Assembly (NCBI RefSeq): GCF_900199725.1
Contig: NZ_LT904902.1
Coordinates: 346,352-385,393, forward strand
DNA: 39,042 nucleotides
Direction of reading: 5' to 3'
Origin: Cytobacillus massiliigabonensis
GTDB taxonomy: Bacteria > Bacillota > Bacilli > Bacillales > Cytobacillaceae
The notes beneath the pieces were generated by a model. That model was not told the DNA's origin. It did not search any database and was given only the letters and a program-made list of their open reading frames with translations. The position numbers and the translations under genes were made by a program. This document shows, one piece after another, positions 16,431-25,039 of the stretch (positions are counted from its first letter, which is position 1; each line of letters starts with the position of its first letter).

Positions 16431-17725
16431 TATTTCACCGCCTTCCATGCACGATACATATCTTGAAGAACCTTTAAAGTACCTCTTTCGCCTGTTATGC
16501 TGCGCATAATTTGTTTTTGCTTCTCCCTCTTGGGCGTCCCATCAACAGTAAAAAATTTACTTGCTGCACGATTCATCATCGGCACATACTCTTTAAAGTA
16601 TTGTGGGTGAGTTTCAAATGTATGGGCTGCGTCTTTATATTTTTCAAGATCTTTAATTATAAAACTATCATACAATTTTTCCCTATAAAGATTTAAACTT
16701 GATTCACTAAAATCATTACGGCTTTTCGCTTCAATAATCGTTTCAGCAGCCATTTTTCCAGATGCCATAGCCATATTAGAACCTTCTCTATGGATAGCAT
16801 TGACTAGCTGTGCCGCATCCCCTACTAATAAAACACCATCACCTGCGACCTTAGGGACAGAATGATATCCACCTTCAGGTATTAGATGAGCTAAATATTC
16901 AGCTGATTCTCCACCTTCAAGAAATGGCTTAATCATGGCATGAGTCTTTAAATAATCTAATAAATCATATGGCTTTAATTTTGCTTTTATCATGCTTGAA
17001 AGTGTTGTTCCAACACCGATATTTATACTCTCTTTATTTGTATAAATAAAGGCTGTACCAAGATTTCCTTTCGTTGAATCTCCAAAGAGCTCAATCGTAC
17101 AGCCTTGGTTATCCTCTAAATTAAATCGGTCATTGATTTTTTCCTTGGGCAGGTTTATCACTTCCATTACAGTTAAGGCTACTTCATCTGGACGGAACTC
17201 ATTATGGTAACCAAGCTGCTTTCCAAGAAGTGAATTGACCCCATCAGCGAGGACGACTACATCTGCATATACTTCACCATCCGGGCGATCTGTTCTTACA
17301 CCAATTACTTTCCCATTTTCCACTATACATTCAAGAACTACTGTTTCAGTAATTAAGAGTACGCCTTGCTCAATCCCTTTCTTTGCAAACCATTGATCAA
17401 AAGGTGCACGCAATACTGTGAAGTTATTATATGGCTCCACACCCCATTCAAGACCTTTATAGCCAAAGGTAACAACCGATTCTTTATCCATCATCCAAAA
17501 TCTTTGCTCTACAACTGGCCTCTCAAGCGGAGCTTCTTTCCAAAAATCTGGAATGATTTCTTCCATCTGCTGTCTATATAAAACTCCCCCCATCACATTC
17601 TTACTGCCTGGATACTCACCTCTTTCAATCTGCAGGACCTTTAATCCACTTTTTGCACAGGTATAAGCACAGGAAGTTCCAGCCGGGCCAGCACCTACAA
17701 CGATGACATCAAATTTCTCAGACAT
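16430..17725 (-). CDS. fixC: FixC, electron-transfer flavoprotein-quinone oxidoreductase
   Basis: 431 residues. The N-terminal FAD-binding Rossmann motif is VVGAGPAGTSCAYTCAKSG (about residues 9-27), and the second flavin motif GDGVLLVGDAAQLVNAIHRE lies near 290. It lacks its own iron-sulfur domain, which FixX supplies. It is predicted to bind the membrane and reduce quinone. Its start overlaps the fixB end by eight bases, so the two are translationally coupled. In studied FixABCX complexes NADH electrons are bifurcated: one goes to quinone through FixCX and one to ferredoxin or flavodoxin. Confidence 0.94.
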   Translation of the reverse strand: MSEKFDVIVVGAGPAGTSCAYTCAKSGLKVLQIERGEYPGSKNVMGGVLYRQQMEEIIPDFWKEAPLERPVVEQRFWMMDKESVVTFGYKGLEWGVEPYNNFTVLRAPFDQWFAKKGIEQGVLLITETVVLECIVENGKVIGVRTDRPDGEVYADVVVLADGVNSLLGKQLGYHNEFRPDEVALTVMEVINLPKEKINDRFNLEDNQGCTIELFGDSTKGNLGTAFIYTNKESINIGVGTTLSSMIKAKLKPYDLLDYLKTHAMIKPFLEGGESAEYLAHLIPEGGYHSVPKVAGDGVLLVGDAAQLVNAIHREGSNMAMASGKMAAETIIEAKSRNDFSESSLNLYREKLYDSFIIKDLEKYKDAAHTFETHPQYFKEYVPMMNRAASKFFTVDGTPKREKQKQIMRSITGERGTLKVLQDMYRAWKAVK

Positions 17726-18746
17726 AACTTACTTCACCGCCCTTTTCTTTACGCAACTCCTTGAATTGTTCAATCAACTTAGGAATGATCTCCATTGCAT
17801 CGCCAACGATCCCATAAGTAGCCACATCAAATATCGGGGCATTAGGATCTTTATTAATGGCAATAATGAATTCTGAGTTTTTCATACCAACAACATGCTG
17901 GATTGCCCCAGAAATACCGATGGCAAAATAGATTTTTGGAGTTATCGTCTCTCCAGTTTGCCCAACCTGAAGCTCGTGAGGTAGCCATCCTGCCTCCACT
18001 ACATCCCTTGTTCCTCCCACACTTGCCCCCATTATTTCTGCTAATTCATGAATAAGCTGAAACCCCTGGATGTCTCCCATTCCTTTCCCGCCAGCAACAA
18101 CTACATGTGCATCAGCTAAACTTGCCTTTTTTGTGACATCCTTCACAATTTTCAGCACTTTTGTGCGCATATCCTCTTCTTTTAGATCTATTTCTTCCTC
18201 AATTATTTTCCCTGTTCTACTTGCATCCCGCTCAAGTGCCTTCATTACCTTTGGTCTTACTGTAGCCATTTGAGGACGATGCTTCTTACATAAAATTGTT
18301 GCCATGATATTTCCGCCAAATGCTGGACGGCTTGCTTCTAACAATCTCTTTTCTAAATCAACATCAAGCATGGTTGTATCTGCAGTTAGTCCTGTGCTTA
18401 AATCAGTCGCAACTGCACTGGCAAGGTCTTTGCCATTCGGAGTGGCACCATAAAGAAAAATCTCTGGCTTATATTTTTCAGCAAGCAGCATGATTCCCTT
18501 CATATAGGACTCTGTACGGTAATCCTTCATAACAGGATGATCTACTACATATACCTCATCTGCCCCATGTGCAATAATTTCAGAACAAAGCGGCTTCACA
18601 TTCTCACCTAATAAAACTCCAGCCAAGGCAACTTCCAGCTTATCAGCAAGCTTCCTGCCTGCTCCTAATAGTTCTAAGGAGACTCCTTCAATCTCTCCCT
18701 CGTTTTGCTCAATGAATACCCAAACCCCTCGGTATTCCTCAATCAT
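17718..18746 (-). CDS. fixB: FixB, electron-transfer flavoprotein alpha subunit
   Basis: 342 residues. The C-terminal FAD site signature is complete: VGGTRDVVEAGWLPHELQVG, then FAIGISGAIQHVVGMKNSEF, then NAPIFDVATYGIVGDAMEI. The N-terminal domain is the shared ETF alpha/beta fold. The ATG at 18746 has AAGGAGGGG five bases before it, 30 bases after the fixA stop. As part of FixAB it holds the electron-transferring FAD of the complex. Confidence 0.95.
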   Translation of the reverse strand: MIEEYRGVWVFIEQNEGEIEGVSLELLGAGRKLADKLEVALAGVLLGENVKPLCSEIIAHGADEVYVVDHPVMKDYRTESYMKGIMLLAEKYKPEIFLYGATPNGKDLASAVATDLSTGLTADTTMLDVDLEKRLLEASRPAFGGNIMATILCKKHRPQMATVRPKVMKALERDASRTGKIIEEEIDLKEEDMRTKVLKIVKDVTKKASLADAHVVVAGGKGMGDIQGFQLIHELAEIMGASVGGTRDVVEAGWLPHELQVGQTGETITPKIYFAIGISGAIQHVVGMKNSEFIIAINKDPNAPIFDVATYGIVGDAMEIIPKLIEQFKELRKEKGGEVSYV

Positions 18747-18776
18747 GCAGACCCCTCCTTTATAGAAATGTTTCCA

Positions 18777-19598
18777 TTATCGTGCTGTAAAGAATAGTTC
18801 CATTTTATCCTGAAGCAATTCCATTAACTGGCTAACTTGTTCTTCAGAATTTCCTTCTAGTCTCTTCCCGCCTTCGGGTTTAGGAGGAGTGAACATTTTT
18901 CCGACAATTGTTGGAGAGCCTTTTAGTCCTAATTGCGGCCGATTAACATTTTCAAGATCATTAACCGACCAAATAATTGGCTCGTACCTAGCTGCTTTAA
19001 TCATATTTGGCATCGGAGAGTATTCAATCTCATTTATTTCTTTTCCAACCGTCATAAGGCATGGATAGTCTGCCTGTATTAATTGATAGCCATTTGCTAG
19101 TTTTCTCTTTAATAGAATCGTTTTTTCTTTTTCATTTAATTCTATGAACTCGATAACATTTGTAACGGGTGGAATATCCATTCTCCTTGCAATACCTGGA
19201 CCGACCTGCCCCGTATCTCCATCAATCGCATGAAGCCCGCATATAACTAGATCAACAGGTTTTTCTTTTGCTATTCTTTCAAGTGCTTTCGACAAAGCAT
19301 AGCTTGTTGCTAAAGTATCGGCCCCCGCAAATGCCCGGTCGGAAATTAAATATCCTTCGTCTGCACCAATTTCAATGCTTTTTTTGATGACAGCAGTGGC
19401 TTGAGGCGGTCCCATTGATAGGACTGAAATTGTCCCTTTACCAACCATTTTTTTTATTTTTACTGCCTCTTGTACTGCATGTGCATCATAAGGATTTAAT
19501 ATCGCTGGTGCGCTTCTTCGATCAAGAGTGTTTGTCTTTGGGTTAATTTTAATAATCTTTGTATCTGGTACTTGCTTGACACAGACAACAATATGCAT
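18777..19598 (-). CDS. fixA: FixA, electron-transfer flavoprotein beta subunit
   Basis: 273 residues from the ATG at 19598 with GGGAGG nine bases before it; the TTG at 19616 would put the ribosome site inside the gene. MHIVVCVKQVPDTK at the start, NPYDAHAVQEAVKI near 40 and the beta-subunit segment IDGDTGQVGPGIARR (about 125) are characteristic. In bifurcating ETFs this subunit binds the NADH-reactive FAD in place of AMP. It is the first gene of the operon, downstream of a cre site and a possible promoter. Whether this is a bifurcating FixA rather than an ordinary EtfB is inferred from the fixC and fixX genes in the same operon. Confidence 0.94.
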   Translation of the reverse strand: MHIVVCVKQVPDTKIIKINPKTNTLDRRSAPAILNPYDAHAVQEAVKIKKMVGKGTISVLSMGPPQATAVIKKSIEIGADEGYLISDRAFAGADTLATSYALSKALERIAKEKPVDLVICGLHAIDGDTGQVGPGIARRMDIPPVTNVIEFIELNEKEKTILLKRKLANGYQLIQADYPCLMTVGKEINEIEYSPMPNMIKAARYEPIIWSVNDLENVNRPQLGLKGSPTIVGKMFTPPKPEGGKRLEGNSEEQVSQLMELLQDKMELFFTAR

Positions 19599-19652
19599 TA
19601 TTTTTCTCCCTCCCAATATGCCTTTAACTGATGGTGATTGAATAGATGCCCC

Positions 19653-19680
19653 ATTTTATTAACCGTTTATATCCAAGCAA
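19653..19680 (-). promoter_or_regulatory. Possible fixA promoter
   Basis: On the minus strand TTGCTT (19680-19675), a 16-base spacer and TAAAAT (19658-19653). It is an imperfect match to sigma-A, located 55 bases before the fixA ATG. Confidence 0.35.
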
Positions 19681-19691
19681 ACACCGCCTTT

Positions 19692-19706
19692 TTGAAAACG
19701 CTTACT
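19692..19706. promoter_or_regulatory. CcpA cre site upstream of fixABCX
   Basis: TTGAAAACGCTTACT matches WTGNAANCGNWNNCW fully. It lies just upstream of the predicted -35, centred about 53 bases before the inferred start. CcpA activates from that kind of position at ackA and pta. The direction of control here is not known. Confidence 0.55.
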
Positions 19707-19800
19707 TATATGTAAAATTACTGTGTATTACGATATATGTTACGCAACACACGCATAGTACTAACAATTAATAAAAAGACTGATCCATTAATTTCATGAG

Positions 19801-19825
19801 AAAACTTGAAAAGTTTTCAAGTTTT
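19801..19825. repeat. Perfect AT-rich palindrome
   Basis: AAAACTTGAAAA, one G, then TTTTCAAGTTTT: two perfect 12-base arms with a one-base centre. The tight centre makes it look more like a protein-binding operator than a terminator. It lies midway between the divergent fixA and ZIP genes. Confidence 0.55.
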
Positions 19826-20171
19826 TCATCTATAAACATAAATATAGATAGACTAGCAGAAATGGGTTTTTCTCTTGGTGTTTGAGAATACTAAAAAGGA
19901 ATTGTGAAGATTTTATATGAACCCATTATTAGATTCTGTATAAAATAAATTATGTTTGTGGAAAAAACAATGGATGTATTGGAGTTAAACCATCATGGTT
20001 TTATTTCTGGGAAGTATTTCATTTATTGTTATATTCTATTAGGAAAACATAGAAGTCACTATGATAAAAATCACATATTACCATTCTTTTTGCTCCAAAA
20101 ATGAATTTATTAATTGTCTCTTAAGGTTTTCACTCTTATAATTATCTTACAAATAGAAATGAGGGAAAAAA

Positions 20172-20903
20172 ATGAGTGATGTAATCATTGGCAGCGTTCT
20201 CTCAGCCCTTTCAACAGGTCTTGGCGCTTTAATTATTCTTTTTATGTCTGATTCCGTTACTCACCGGTGGCGGGATATATTATTAGCCTTTACTGCAGGG
20301 ATCATGATGGCTGCCTCAACAATGGGGCTTATACCTGAAGCCCTGAATAATGGCGGATTCCTTCAGCTTTCAGTTGGCATATTTCTAGGAGTATTGACTC
20401 TAACTCTGCTAGAAAAGAATATACCTCATATTGATCTTCAGCATTCGAAAAAAGGGATTGAATTTGATGAGAAAGCGATGCTTATTATTTCCGCAATTAC
20501 GCTTCATAATATTCCAGAGGGTTTGTCTGTAGGGGTCAGCTATGCTTCAAGTGTACAGGACACAGGTAATTTAATTGCTTTTGCCATCGGGCTCCAGAAT
20601 GCCCCAGAAGGTTTTCTCGTTGCATTATTTTTAGTTAACCAAAAGATTAATAAATTTAAAGCATTTATTATTGCAACCTTGACAGGTGCAATTGAAATTG
20701 TAACTGGATTATTAGGCTTCTATCTAACTGCTTATGTGGATTTTCTAGTTCCATATGGATTATCATTTGCTGCAGGTGCCATGCTTTTTATCGTTTATAA
20801 AGAATTAATTCCTGAAAGTCATGGGGATGGGAATGAAAGAACCTCTACTTATTCATTTATAGTCGGACTGCTATTCATGATATTGCTAATTGACATCTTC
20901 TAA
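20172..20903 (+). CDS. ZIP family metal transporter (GufA/ZupT-like)
   Basis: 243 residues with about eight membrane helices. The ZIP signature in helix 4 is AITLHNIPEGLSVGVSYAS (His-Asn-x-Pro-Glu-Gly), and helix 5 carries IGLQNAPEGFLVALFL, where Gln replaces His as in the GufA branch. These residues form the binuclear metal site. It takes up divalent metals such as zinc, iron or manganese; which one cannot be told. The ATG follows AATGAGGG by a few A residues. A strong terminator follows and no metal-sensor gene is adjacent. Confidence 0.9.
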   Translation: MSDVIIGSVLSALSTGLGALIILFMSDSVTHRWRDILLAFTAGIMMAASTMGLIPEALNNGGFLQLSVGIFLGVLTLTLLEKNIPHIDLQHSKKGIEFDEKAMLIISAITLHNIPEGLSVGVSYASSVQDTGNLIAFAIGLQNAPEGFLVALFLVNQKINKFKAFIIATLTGAIEIVTGLLGFYLTAYVDFLVPYGLSFAAGAMLFIVYKELIPESHGDGNERTSTYSFIVGLLFMILLIDIF

Positions 20904-20920
20904 AAAAGGTATGATCAGAT

Positions 20921-20966
20921 AAAAAAATCCCTAAGCCGTATCACTTACGGCTTAGGGATTTTTTTG
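20921..20966. terminator. Very strong bidirectional terminator
   Basis: AAAAAATCCCTAAGCCGTA and TACGGCTTAGGGATTTTTT style arms pair over about 19 bp around a short loop, with T/A runs on both sides. It lies between the convergent ZIP gene and the spo0E-like gene. Confidence 0.92.
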
Positions 20967-20994
20967 GGAAAGCAGACGGAGTTCATTTATTAAT

Positions 20995-21252
20995 TTATGA
21001 ATGAGCTTGATACTTCCCTTCTATTAATTTCTCTCGCCAGGCTGTTATCAGCAGCTTTAAGGAAAATTTAATCTTTTTCTTCTGTTTCTTATCACTTTGT
21101 TTTTGCTGCTGATATTCAAAAATTAATTGATCAAGCTCCTCACTGCAGCGAATGGTGTATTCGCTTGTATATCCATGCTTTTTGGCAGAATCAATCATTC
21201 TTTCTCTCTTTTCCTGAATTTGGGTTAATATTTTTTGCCCCTTCTCCCCCAT
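20995..21252 (-). CDS. Spo0E-like aspartyl-phosphate phosphatase
   Basis: 85 residues. Two helices joined by a short turn carry the Spo0E-family core RERMIDSAKKHGYTSEYTIR followed by CSEELDQLIFEYQ, where the Ser-x-Glu-Leu-Asp motif supplies the catalytic acid region. A basic tail (KKQKKKIKFSLKLL) follows. Spo0E, YisI and YnzD remove phosphate from Spo0A and hold back sporulation. Which paralogue this is cannot be told. GGGGG precedes the ATG at 21252. A Spo0A-box-like site and a possible promoter lie upstream. Confidence 0.85.
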   Translation of the reverse strand: MGEKGQKILTQIQEKRERMIDSAKKHGYTSEYTIRCSEELDQLIFEYQQQKQSDKKQKKKIKFSLKLLITAWREKLIEGKYQAHS

Positions 21253-21329
21253 CTTTTTCCCCCATCCAATCCTGTTCTCTATCTCTACAAAATTATTCTA
21301 CTTGAAGCATTATTACAAGAATTTGAATA

Positions 21330-21358
21330 AATGTAAATAGATTCGCAAAATTAGACAA
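21330..21358 (-). promoter_or_regulatory. Possible promoter of the spo0E-like gene
   Basis: On the minus strand TTGTCT (21358-21353), a 17-base spacer and TACATT (21335-21330), about 78 bases before the ATG. Confidence 0.35.
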
Positions 21359-21378
21359 TCTTCTTAACGAATTAATTT

Positions 21379-21386
21379 TTTCGACA
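21379..21386 (-). promoter_or_regulatory. Spo0A-box-like site
   Basis: TGTCGAAA on the minus strand matches the 0A box core TGTCGAA. It is about 60 bases upstream of the predicted transcription start of the spo0E-like gene. Such seven-base matches are common by chance. Confidence 0.35.
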
Positions 21387-21464
21387 TATTTCCACGTGAA
21401 AATAACGGATATTCTGACATAGAACAACAATTTTCTGGATGTTTCTTCAGTCACTTTTTTCGTT

Positions 21465-22922
21465 TTAACATGGTAAATAGATATGGAATACGCTCCCAAC
21501 CCCCAATTCACTTTCTACTACTATGGATCCCTTATGTTCTTCAATAATTTTATATGTAACCATTAATCCTAATCCAGTTCCTTTTTCCTTTGTTGTAAAA
21601 AAAGGCTGACCTAGCTTTTTAATTTTATCACTGGGGATTCCAGCTCCTTCATCCCTTATTGAGATATGAATGCTTTGATCTGATGCTGACTCCATTAATA
21701 CGGTTATTATTCCTCCTTTTGGCATCACCTCAATTGCATTTTTAATTAAATTGATAAATACCTTTTTCATTTGATTCGGCTCGCAAAAGATTAAAGGTAG
21801 TTCCTTTTCAAAGTAGGTCTGAATTTGTACATTATGTAACACAGCTTGAGCATTTAAAAATTCAACCGTCTCTTTCATAATTTCAATTATATTTTTTCTG
21901 ATAAATTTAACTGCTTGAGGTTTGGCTAGGATCAAAAATTCATTAATAATTGAATCGATTCTCTTAAGTTCAGAAGAAATAATATTAAAATACATCGAGT
22001 GGTCCTCTTGGATGCTATCCTCTAATAATTGAATAAATCCTTTAAGGGCAGTCATCGGATTACGGATTTCATGTGCAATTCCAGCAGCAAGTTCTCCAAC
22101 AACACTTAATGTATCTGACTTTTTGAGCTGTTCTTCCATTTCAAGCTTTTCGGTAATATCCTTAAAGGAGATTAAGCTTAGCTTCGAAAAAACATTATGT
22201 TTGGCTGAGAATTCAATGTAAATTTTCCGATCAGATGTTACGTTTATTTGGAGAACGCCATTTGCATAGCCGTTTTTCCTTACATTTTCAGAATGATGAT
22301 ACAATTCCTCTTTATTTACATTAAAATCTTCAATGATTTGAATGATAGATTGACCAATTAAAGATTTCCCTGGCAGATGAAGTATACTCATCCCAACTTG
22401 ATTAATATCAACCACTTCATATTTTTCGTTCCATAGTATCATTCCTTCTAGAGCTTCCTCAAATACTTTACGGAATTTCAATTCACTCTCACGCAGTTCT
22501 TTTTCCATTTGATGTCGATCGGTTACATTGCGAAAAATAGTCATATGATAGCCATCTACTGAGTTAAGCTTAGCTGTAAACTCTAGTGACTTTATTTGCC
22601 CATTCGGCATTAAAAAATCAAGCTCATCCCGTATCGATCCCCTTTCCAAAAGCTGATTCACTATCCTCATAAAGTTAGAATTTTTCGGGTAGACAAAATC
22701 CTTAAGATTCTTCGTTAATAGTTCATCTTTGCTGCTTTCAAATATCCGGCATGCTGCTTCATTTACCTGAACAATCTTTCCATTTGCGGACCAAAATACA
22801 ATTCCTTCTAGTGCCTCAATAAATAAATCCTTATATAAATCCTTGTTTATTTTCTCATTTATATTATTTTTTTTTATTGTTCGATCAAAGCCTTTCGATA
22901 AATTTCCATTATTCAAGGTCAT
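21465..22922 (-). CDS. Soluble PAS-PAS sensor histidine kinase (sporulation-kinase type)
   Basis: 485 residues without membrane segments. Two PAS domains (about 28-140 and 145-262) share the opening EALEGIVFWSANGKI / EALEGMILWNEKYEV. HisKA carries GIAHEIRNPMTALKGFIQ with the phospho-His near 285, and HATPase_c has NLIKNAIEVMPKGG, DEGAGIPSDKI and KGTGLGLMVTY. The His region strongly resembles KinA/KinE-type sporulation kinases. No response regulator is nearby, which fits an orphan phosphorelay kinase feeding Spo0F. AGGAGGGG lies six bases before the ATG. KinE or another paralogue cannot be separated from sequence alone. Confidence 0.87.
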   Translation of the reverse strand: MTLNNGNLSKGFDRTIKKNNINEKINKDLYKDLFIEALEGIVFWSANGKIVQVNEAACRIFESSKDELLTKNLKDFVYPKNSNFMRIVNQLLERGSIRDELDFLMPNGQIKSLEFTAKLNSVDGYHMTIFRNVTDRHQMEKELRESELKFRKVFEEALEGMILWNEKYEVVDINQVGMSILHLPGKSLIGQSIIQIIEDFNVNKEELYHHSENVRKNGYANGVLQINVTSDRKIYIEFSAKHNVFSKLSLISFKDITEKLEMEEQLKKSDTLSVVGELAAGIAHEIRNPMTALKGFIQLLEDSIQEDHSMYFNIISSELKRIDSIINEFLILAKPQAVKFIRKNIIEIMKETVEFLNAQAVLHNVQIQTYFEKELPLIFCEPNQMKKVFINLIKNAIEVMPKGGIITVLMESASDQSIHISIRDEGAGIPSDKIKKLGQPFFTTKEKGTGLGLMVTYKIIEEHKGSIVVESELGVGSVFHIYLPC

Positions 22923-23031
22923 GATTTTCCCCTCCTACTGGGTTCAGCGTCATTGACTACTTCTACAAATTCAGATAAAACCCTGCCAATAAAACGCAAT
23001 TATCTATGAATTTATAAATGAAATAGAGGTA

Positions 23032-23059
23032 CCCGGCATTTATAGCGGGCACCCCTATT
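23032..23059 (-). terminator. Terminator after the chemoreceptor gene
   Basis: On the minus strand AATAGGGGT pairs with ACCTCTATT (one G-U) and CCCG with CGGG inside it. It is close to the gene stop; the T tract is weak. Confidence 0.55.
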
Positions 23060-23061
23060 GA

Positions 23062-24849
23062 TTAAAGTTTAAATTTAGAAATCATGGAATTCAATTGATC
23101 TGCAAGCTCAGATAAGGAATTTGCATTGTCTGATATCTCTTCCATTGCATGATTGGTTTGTGTAATGGCAGCACTTGTTTGTTCAATTCCTGCTGCAGAT
23201 TCCTCTGATACGGCAGCGATATTCTCAATCGATTGATTCATCAATGAGGAACTTTTCGATACTTGATCAAGGCTTTCAGAAATGTCGTTAATATTTCCGG
23301 ACATCATATTAACTGCCTGATATATTTTTTTAAATGTTTCACCAGTTAATTGAATCTTTTCTGTTCCTTTTTCCACTTGTGTATATCCTGTCTGCAATGA
23401 AGAAACAACATTATTGGATTCTGTTTGAATGCCTTTAACAATCGTTGTAATGTCCTTAACAGACAAGGATACTTGCTCTGCTAATTTACGAACCTCATCA
23501 GCTACTACCGCAAAGCCCTTTCCATGTTCTCCCGCTCTCGCTGCTTCAATCGCAGCATTTAAAGCAAGTAAATTTGTTTGATTCGCAATATCATGAATTA
23601 CCTGAACAAGCTTAGAAATTTTTTGCGTTTGCTCATCTAGTCCATTTACACGATTAACAGATGTCTTCATAATCTCATTAATAACGGTCATCTGTTCTTG
23701 TGATTCTGTCATGAGCGTATCTCCAGATTTCGTCATAGTGAGAACCTCAGTTGAAGCAGATTTAATCTTATACCCGCTTTTTGTCGCTTCCTCTACCTTC
23801 AACAAATAGTCATCCATCATTCTAGCCAACTCTGTTGCTGCACTCGCTTGATCCTCAGCACCGCTTGAGAGTTCCTGCATGGTAGATGCACCTTGCTGGC
23901 TAGCAGCACCGACCTCATTTGCAGCAATATTTAATTCACTGCTTTTCTCAGTAACATAATTTGATACCGCTGAGATTTCTTGAATCATCGATTGGAGTCT
24001 TTCCTTCATTGAGTTTGTTGCTTTGCTCAATTCAGCAATTTCATCGTTTCCATCATATTCTATAGCATCTACATTTAAATTGCCTGCTGCAATTTCATTA
24101 GATAGATGAACGATATGCCCCAGTTTAGTCGAGATAATTCTCCCAATAAATAGGATGCTGGCAATTCCAAGTCCAGCAGAAATTAAAATGGATATGCCTA
24201 GTACAATTAATGTTAAAATGAGTCTTCCTTTAGCAGAGCTAATCGCTTCTTCCTGATCAAACTTTAATGTGTCACTTAAAGAGTCTAACTTCACTACTGT
24301 TTCAGCAATCTTATCATCTGCTTGAAGCTTACCAAGCCGATATTCCCTGACATGCTGCAGCTTTACTTTTGGTTCAATGACCTCATAAAATAGTCGGTTA
24401 ATTTCATCATCATTTTTACTAATTTCATTTAACAATTGTTTGTTTTTGTTAGAAGTCAATGCTGGTGTGATTTCTTTTTTTAATTCATTAAATTTTTTTG
24501 TTAGTTCATCAAAATTCTTTAGGTGCTTTGGATTCGAATCAATTATGAAGTTACCTATCGTACTTCCTTTGTAATGGAAGATTGCAGTGGCTTCGGTAAT
24601 TTTAATTGCCTTCTCACCCGTTTCTTCAACAGAATCCATTTGTGAATTAGCAATACTTAATAGCCCAAATGTAATAATGGTAGAAATAGAAAAAAGTCCA
24701 ATAGTAATAAATAAAGCCACTCCATACTTCTGTCCAAGTTTCAGTTTTTTCCAAATATTTAACTGTGTAATTGCCCTGATTGGACTTTTACTTGTTGTCC
24801 CCTTCGTCCTTTTTGACCTCTTTGTATTCTTCTTTTTTACCCCTTTCAC
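23062..24849 (-). CDS. Methyl-accepting chemotaxis protein
   Basis: 595 residues from GTG at 24849, with AAGGAGG eight bases upstream; the GTG at 24870 would place that site inside the gene. A lysine-rich head of about 35 residues precedes membrane helix 1 (about 43-67). A helical extracellular domain (about 68-208) and helix 2 (about 209-236) follow, then HAMP and a long signalling coiled coil. The conserved hairpin tip reads [20 protein letters not shown] then [15 protein letters not shown]. It relays a ligand signal to CheW/CheA. The long basic N-terminus before the first helix is unusual. The ligand is unknown. Confidence 0.93.
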   Translation of the reverse strand: MKGVKKKNTKRSKRTKGTTSKSPIRAITQLNIWKKLKLGQKYGVALFITIGLFSISTIITFGLLSIANSQMDSVEETGEKAIKITEATAIFHYKGSTIGNFIIDSNPKHLKNFDELTKKFNELKKEITPALTSNKNKQLLNEISKNDDEINRLFYEVIEPKVKLQHVREYRLGKLQADDKIAETVVKLDSLSDTLKFDQEEAISSAKGRLILTLIVLGISILISAGLGIASILFIGRIISTKLGHIVHLSNEIAAGNLNVDAIEYDGNDEIAELSKATNSMKERLQSMIQEISAVSNYVTEKSSELNIAANEVGAASQQGASTMQELSSGAEDQASAATELARMMDDYLLKVEEATKSGYKIKSASTEVLTMTKSGDTLMTESQEQMTVINEIMKTSVNRVNGLDEQTQKISKLVQVIHDIANQTNLLALNAAIEAARAGEHGKGFAVVADEVRKLAEQVSLSVKDITTIVKGIQTESNNVVSSLQTGYTQVEKGTEKIQLTGETFKKIYQAVNMMSGNINDISESLDQVSKSSSLMNQSIENIAAVSEESAAGIEQTSAAITQTNHAMEEISDNANSLSELADQLNSMISKFKL

Positions 24850-24997
24850 TCGTTTGCCCTCCTTAATCACTGTTGAAATTATAGTTCGATAGAGCTAAAA
24901 TATGTAAAGATATGAAACATTTATACTATTTTATTATCTTATTATAATTCAAACAATTATACTTTTGAAGGTATTTATTGTTTTTATATTCCAATAG

Positions 24998-25030
24998 AAA
25001 AAAAGCAAAGTACAAGTACCCTGCTTTTTT
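24998..25030 (-). terminator. Terminator after the ferredoxin oxidoreductase operon
   Basis: On the minus strand AAAAGCAGGGTAC pairs with GTACTTTGCTTTT (two G-U pairs) around a TT loop, then T residues follow. Confidence 0.65.
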
Positions 25031-25039
25031 ACCTAGGCA

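Larger units (their letters stand above)
19599..20171. other. 573-bp divergent intergenic region between fixA and the ZIP gene
   Basis: AT-rich and without a supported gene. It holds the putative fixA promoter, a perfect cre site, a long AT-rich palindrome and a weak Fnr-like motif near 20060. A 44-codon plus-strand frame at about 19970-20100 has no convincing ribosome site. The region is long for a simple divergent promoter. Confidence 0.6.

Noticed and set aside
16146..19598. fixABCX as evidence of nitrogen fixation
   Set aside because: No nif gene is in the window and FixABCX-like complexes also occur in organisms that do not fix nitrogen.
20060..20075. Fnr-like motif TATGA-N6-TCACA upstream of the ZIP gene
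   Set aside because: One mismatch; about one such site is expected by chance in a window of this size, and a ZIP transporter is not an obvious Fnr target.
19969..20103. 44-codon plus-strand frame between fixA and the ZIP gene
   Set aside because: No clear ribosome binding site, no recognisable sequence, and it ends in low-complexity AT-rich DNA.
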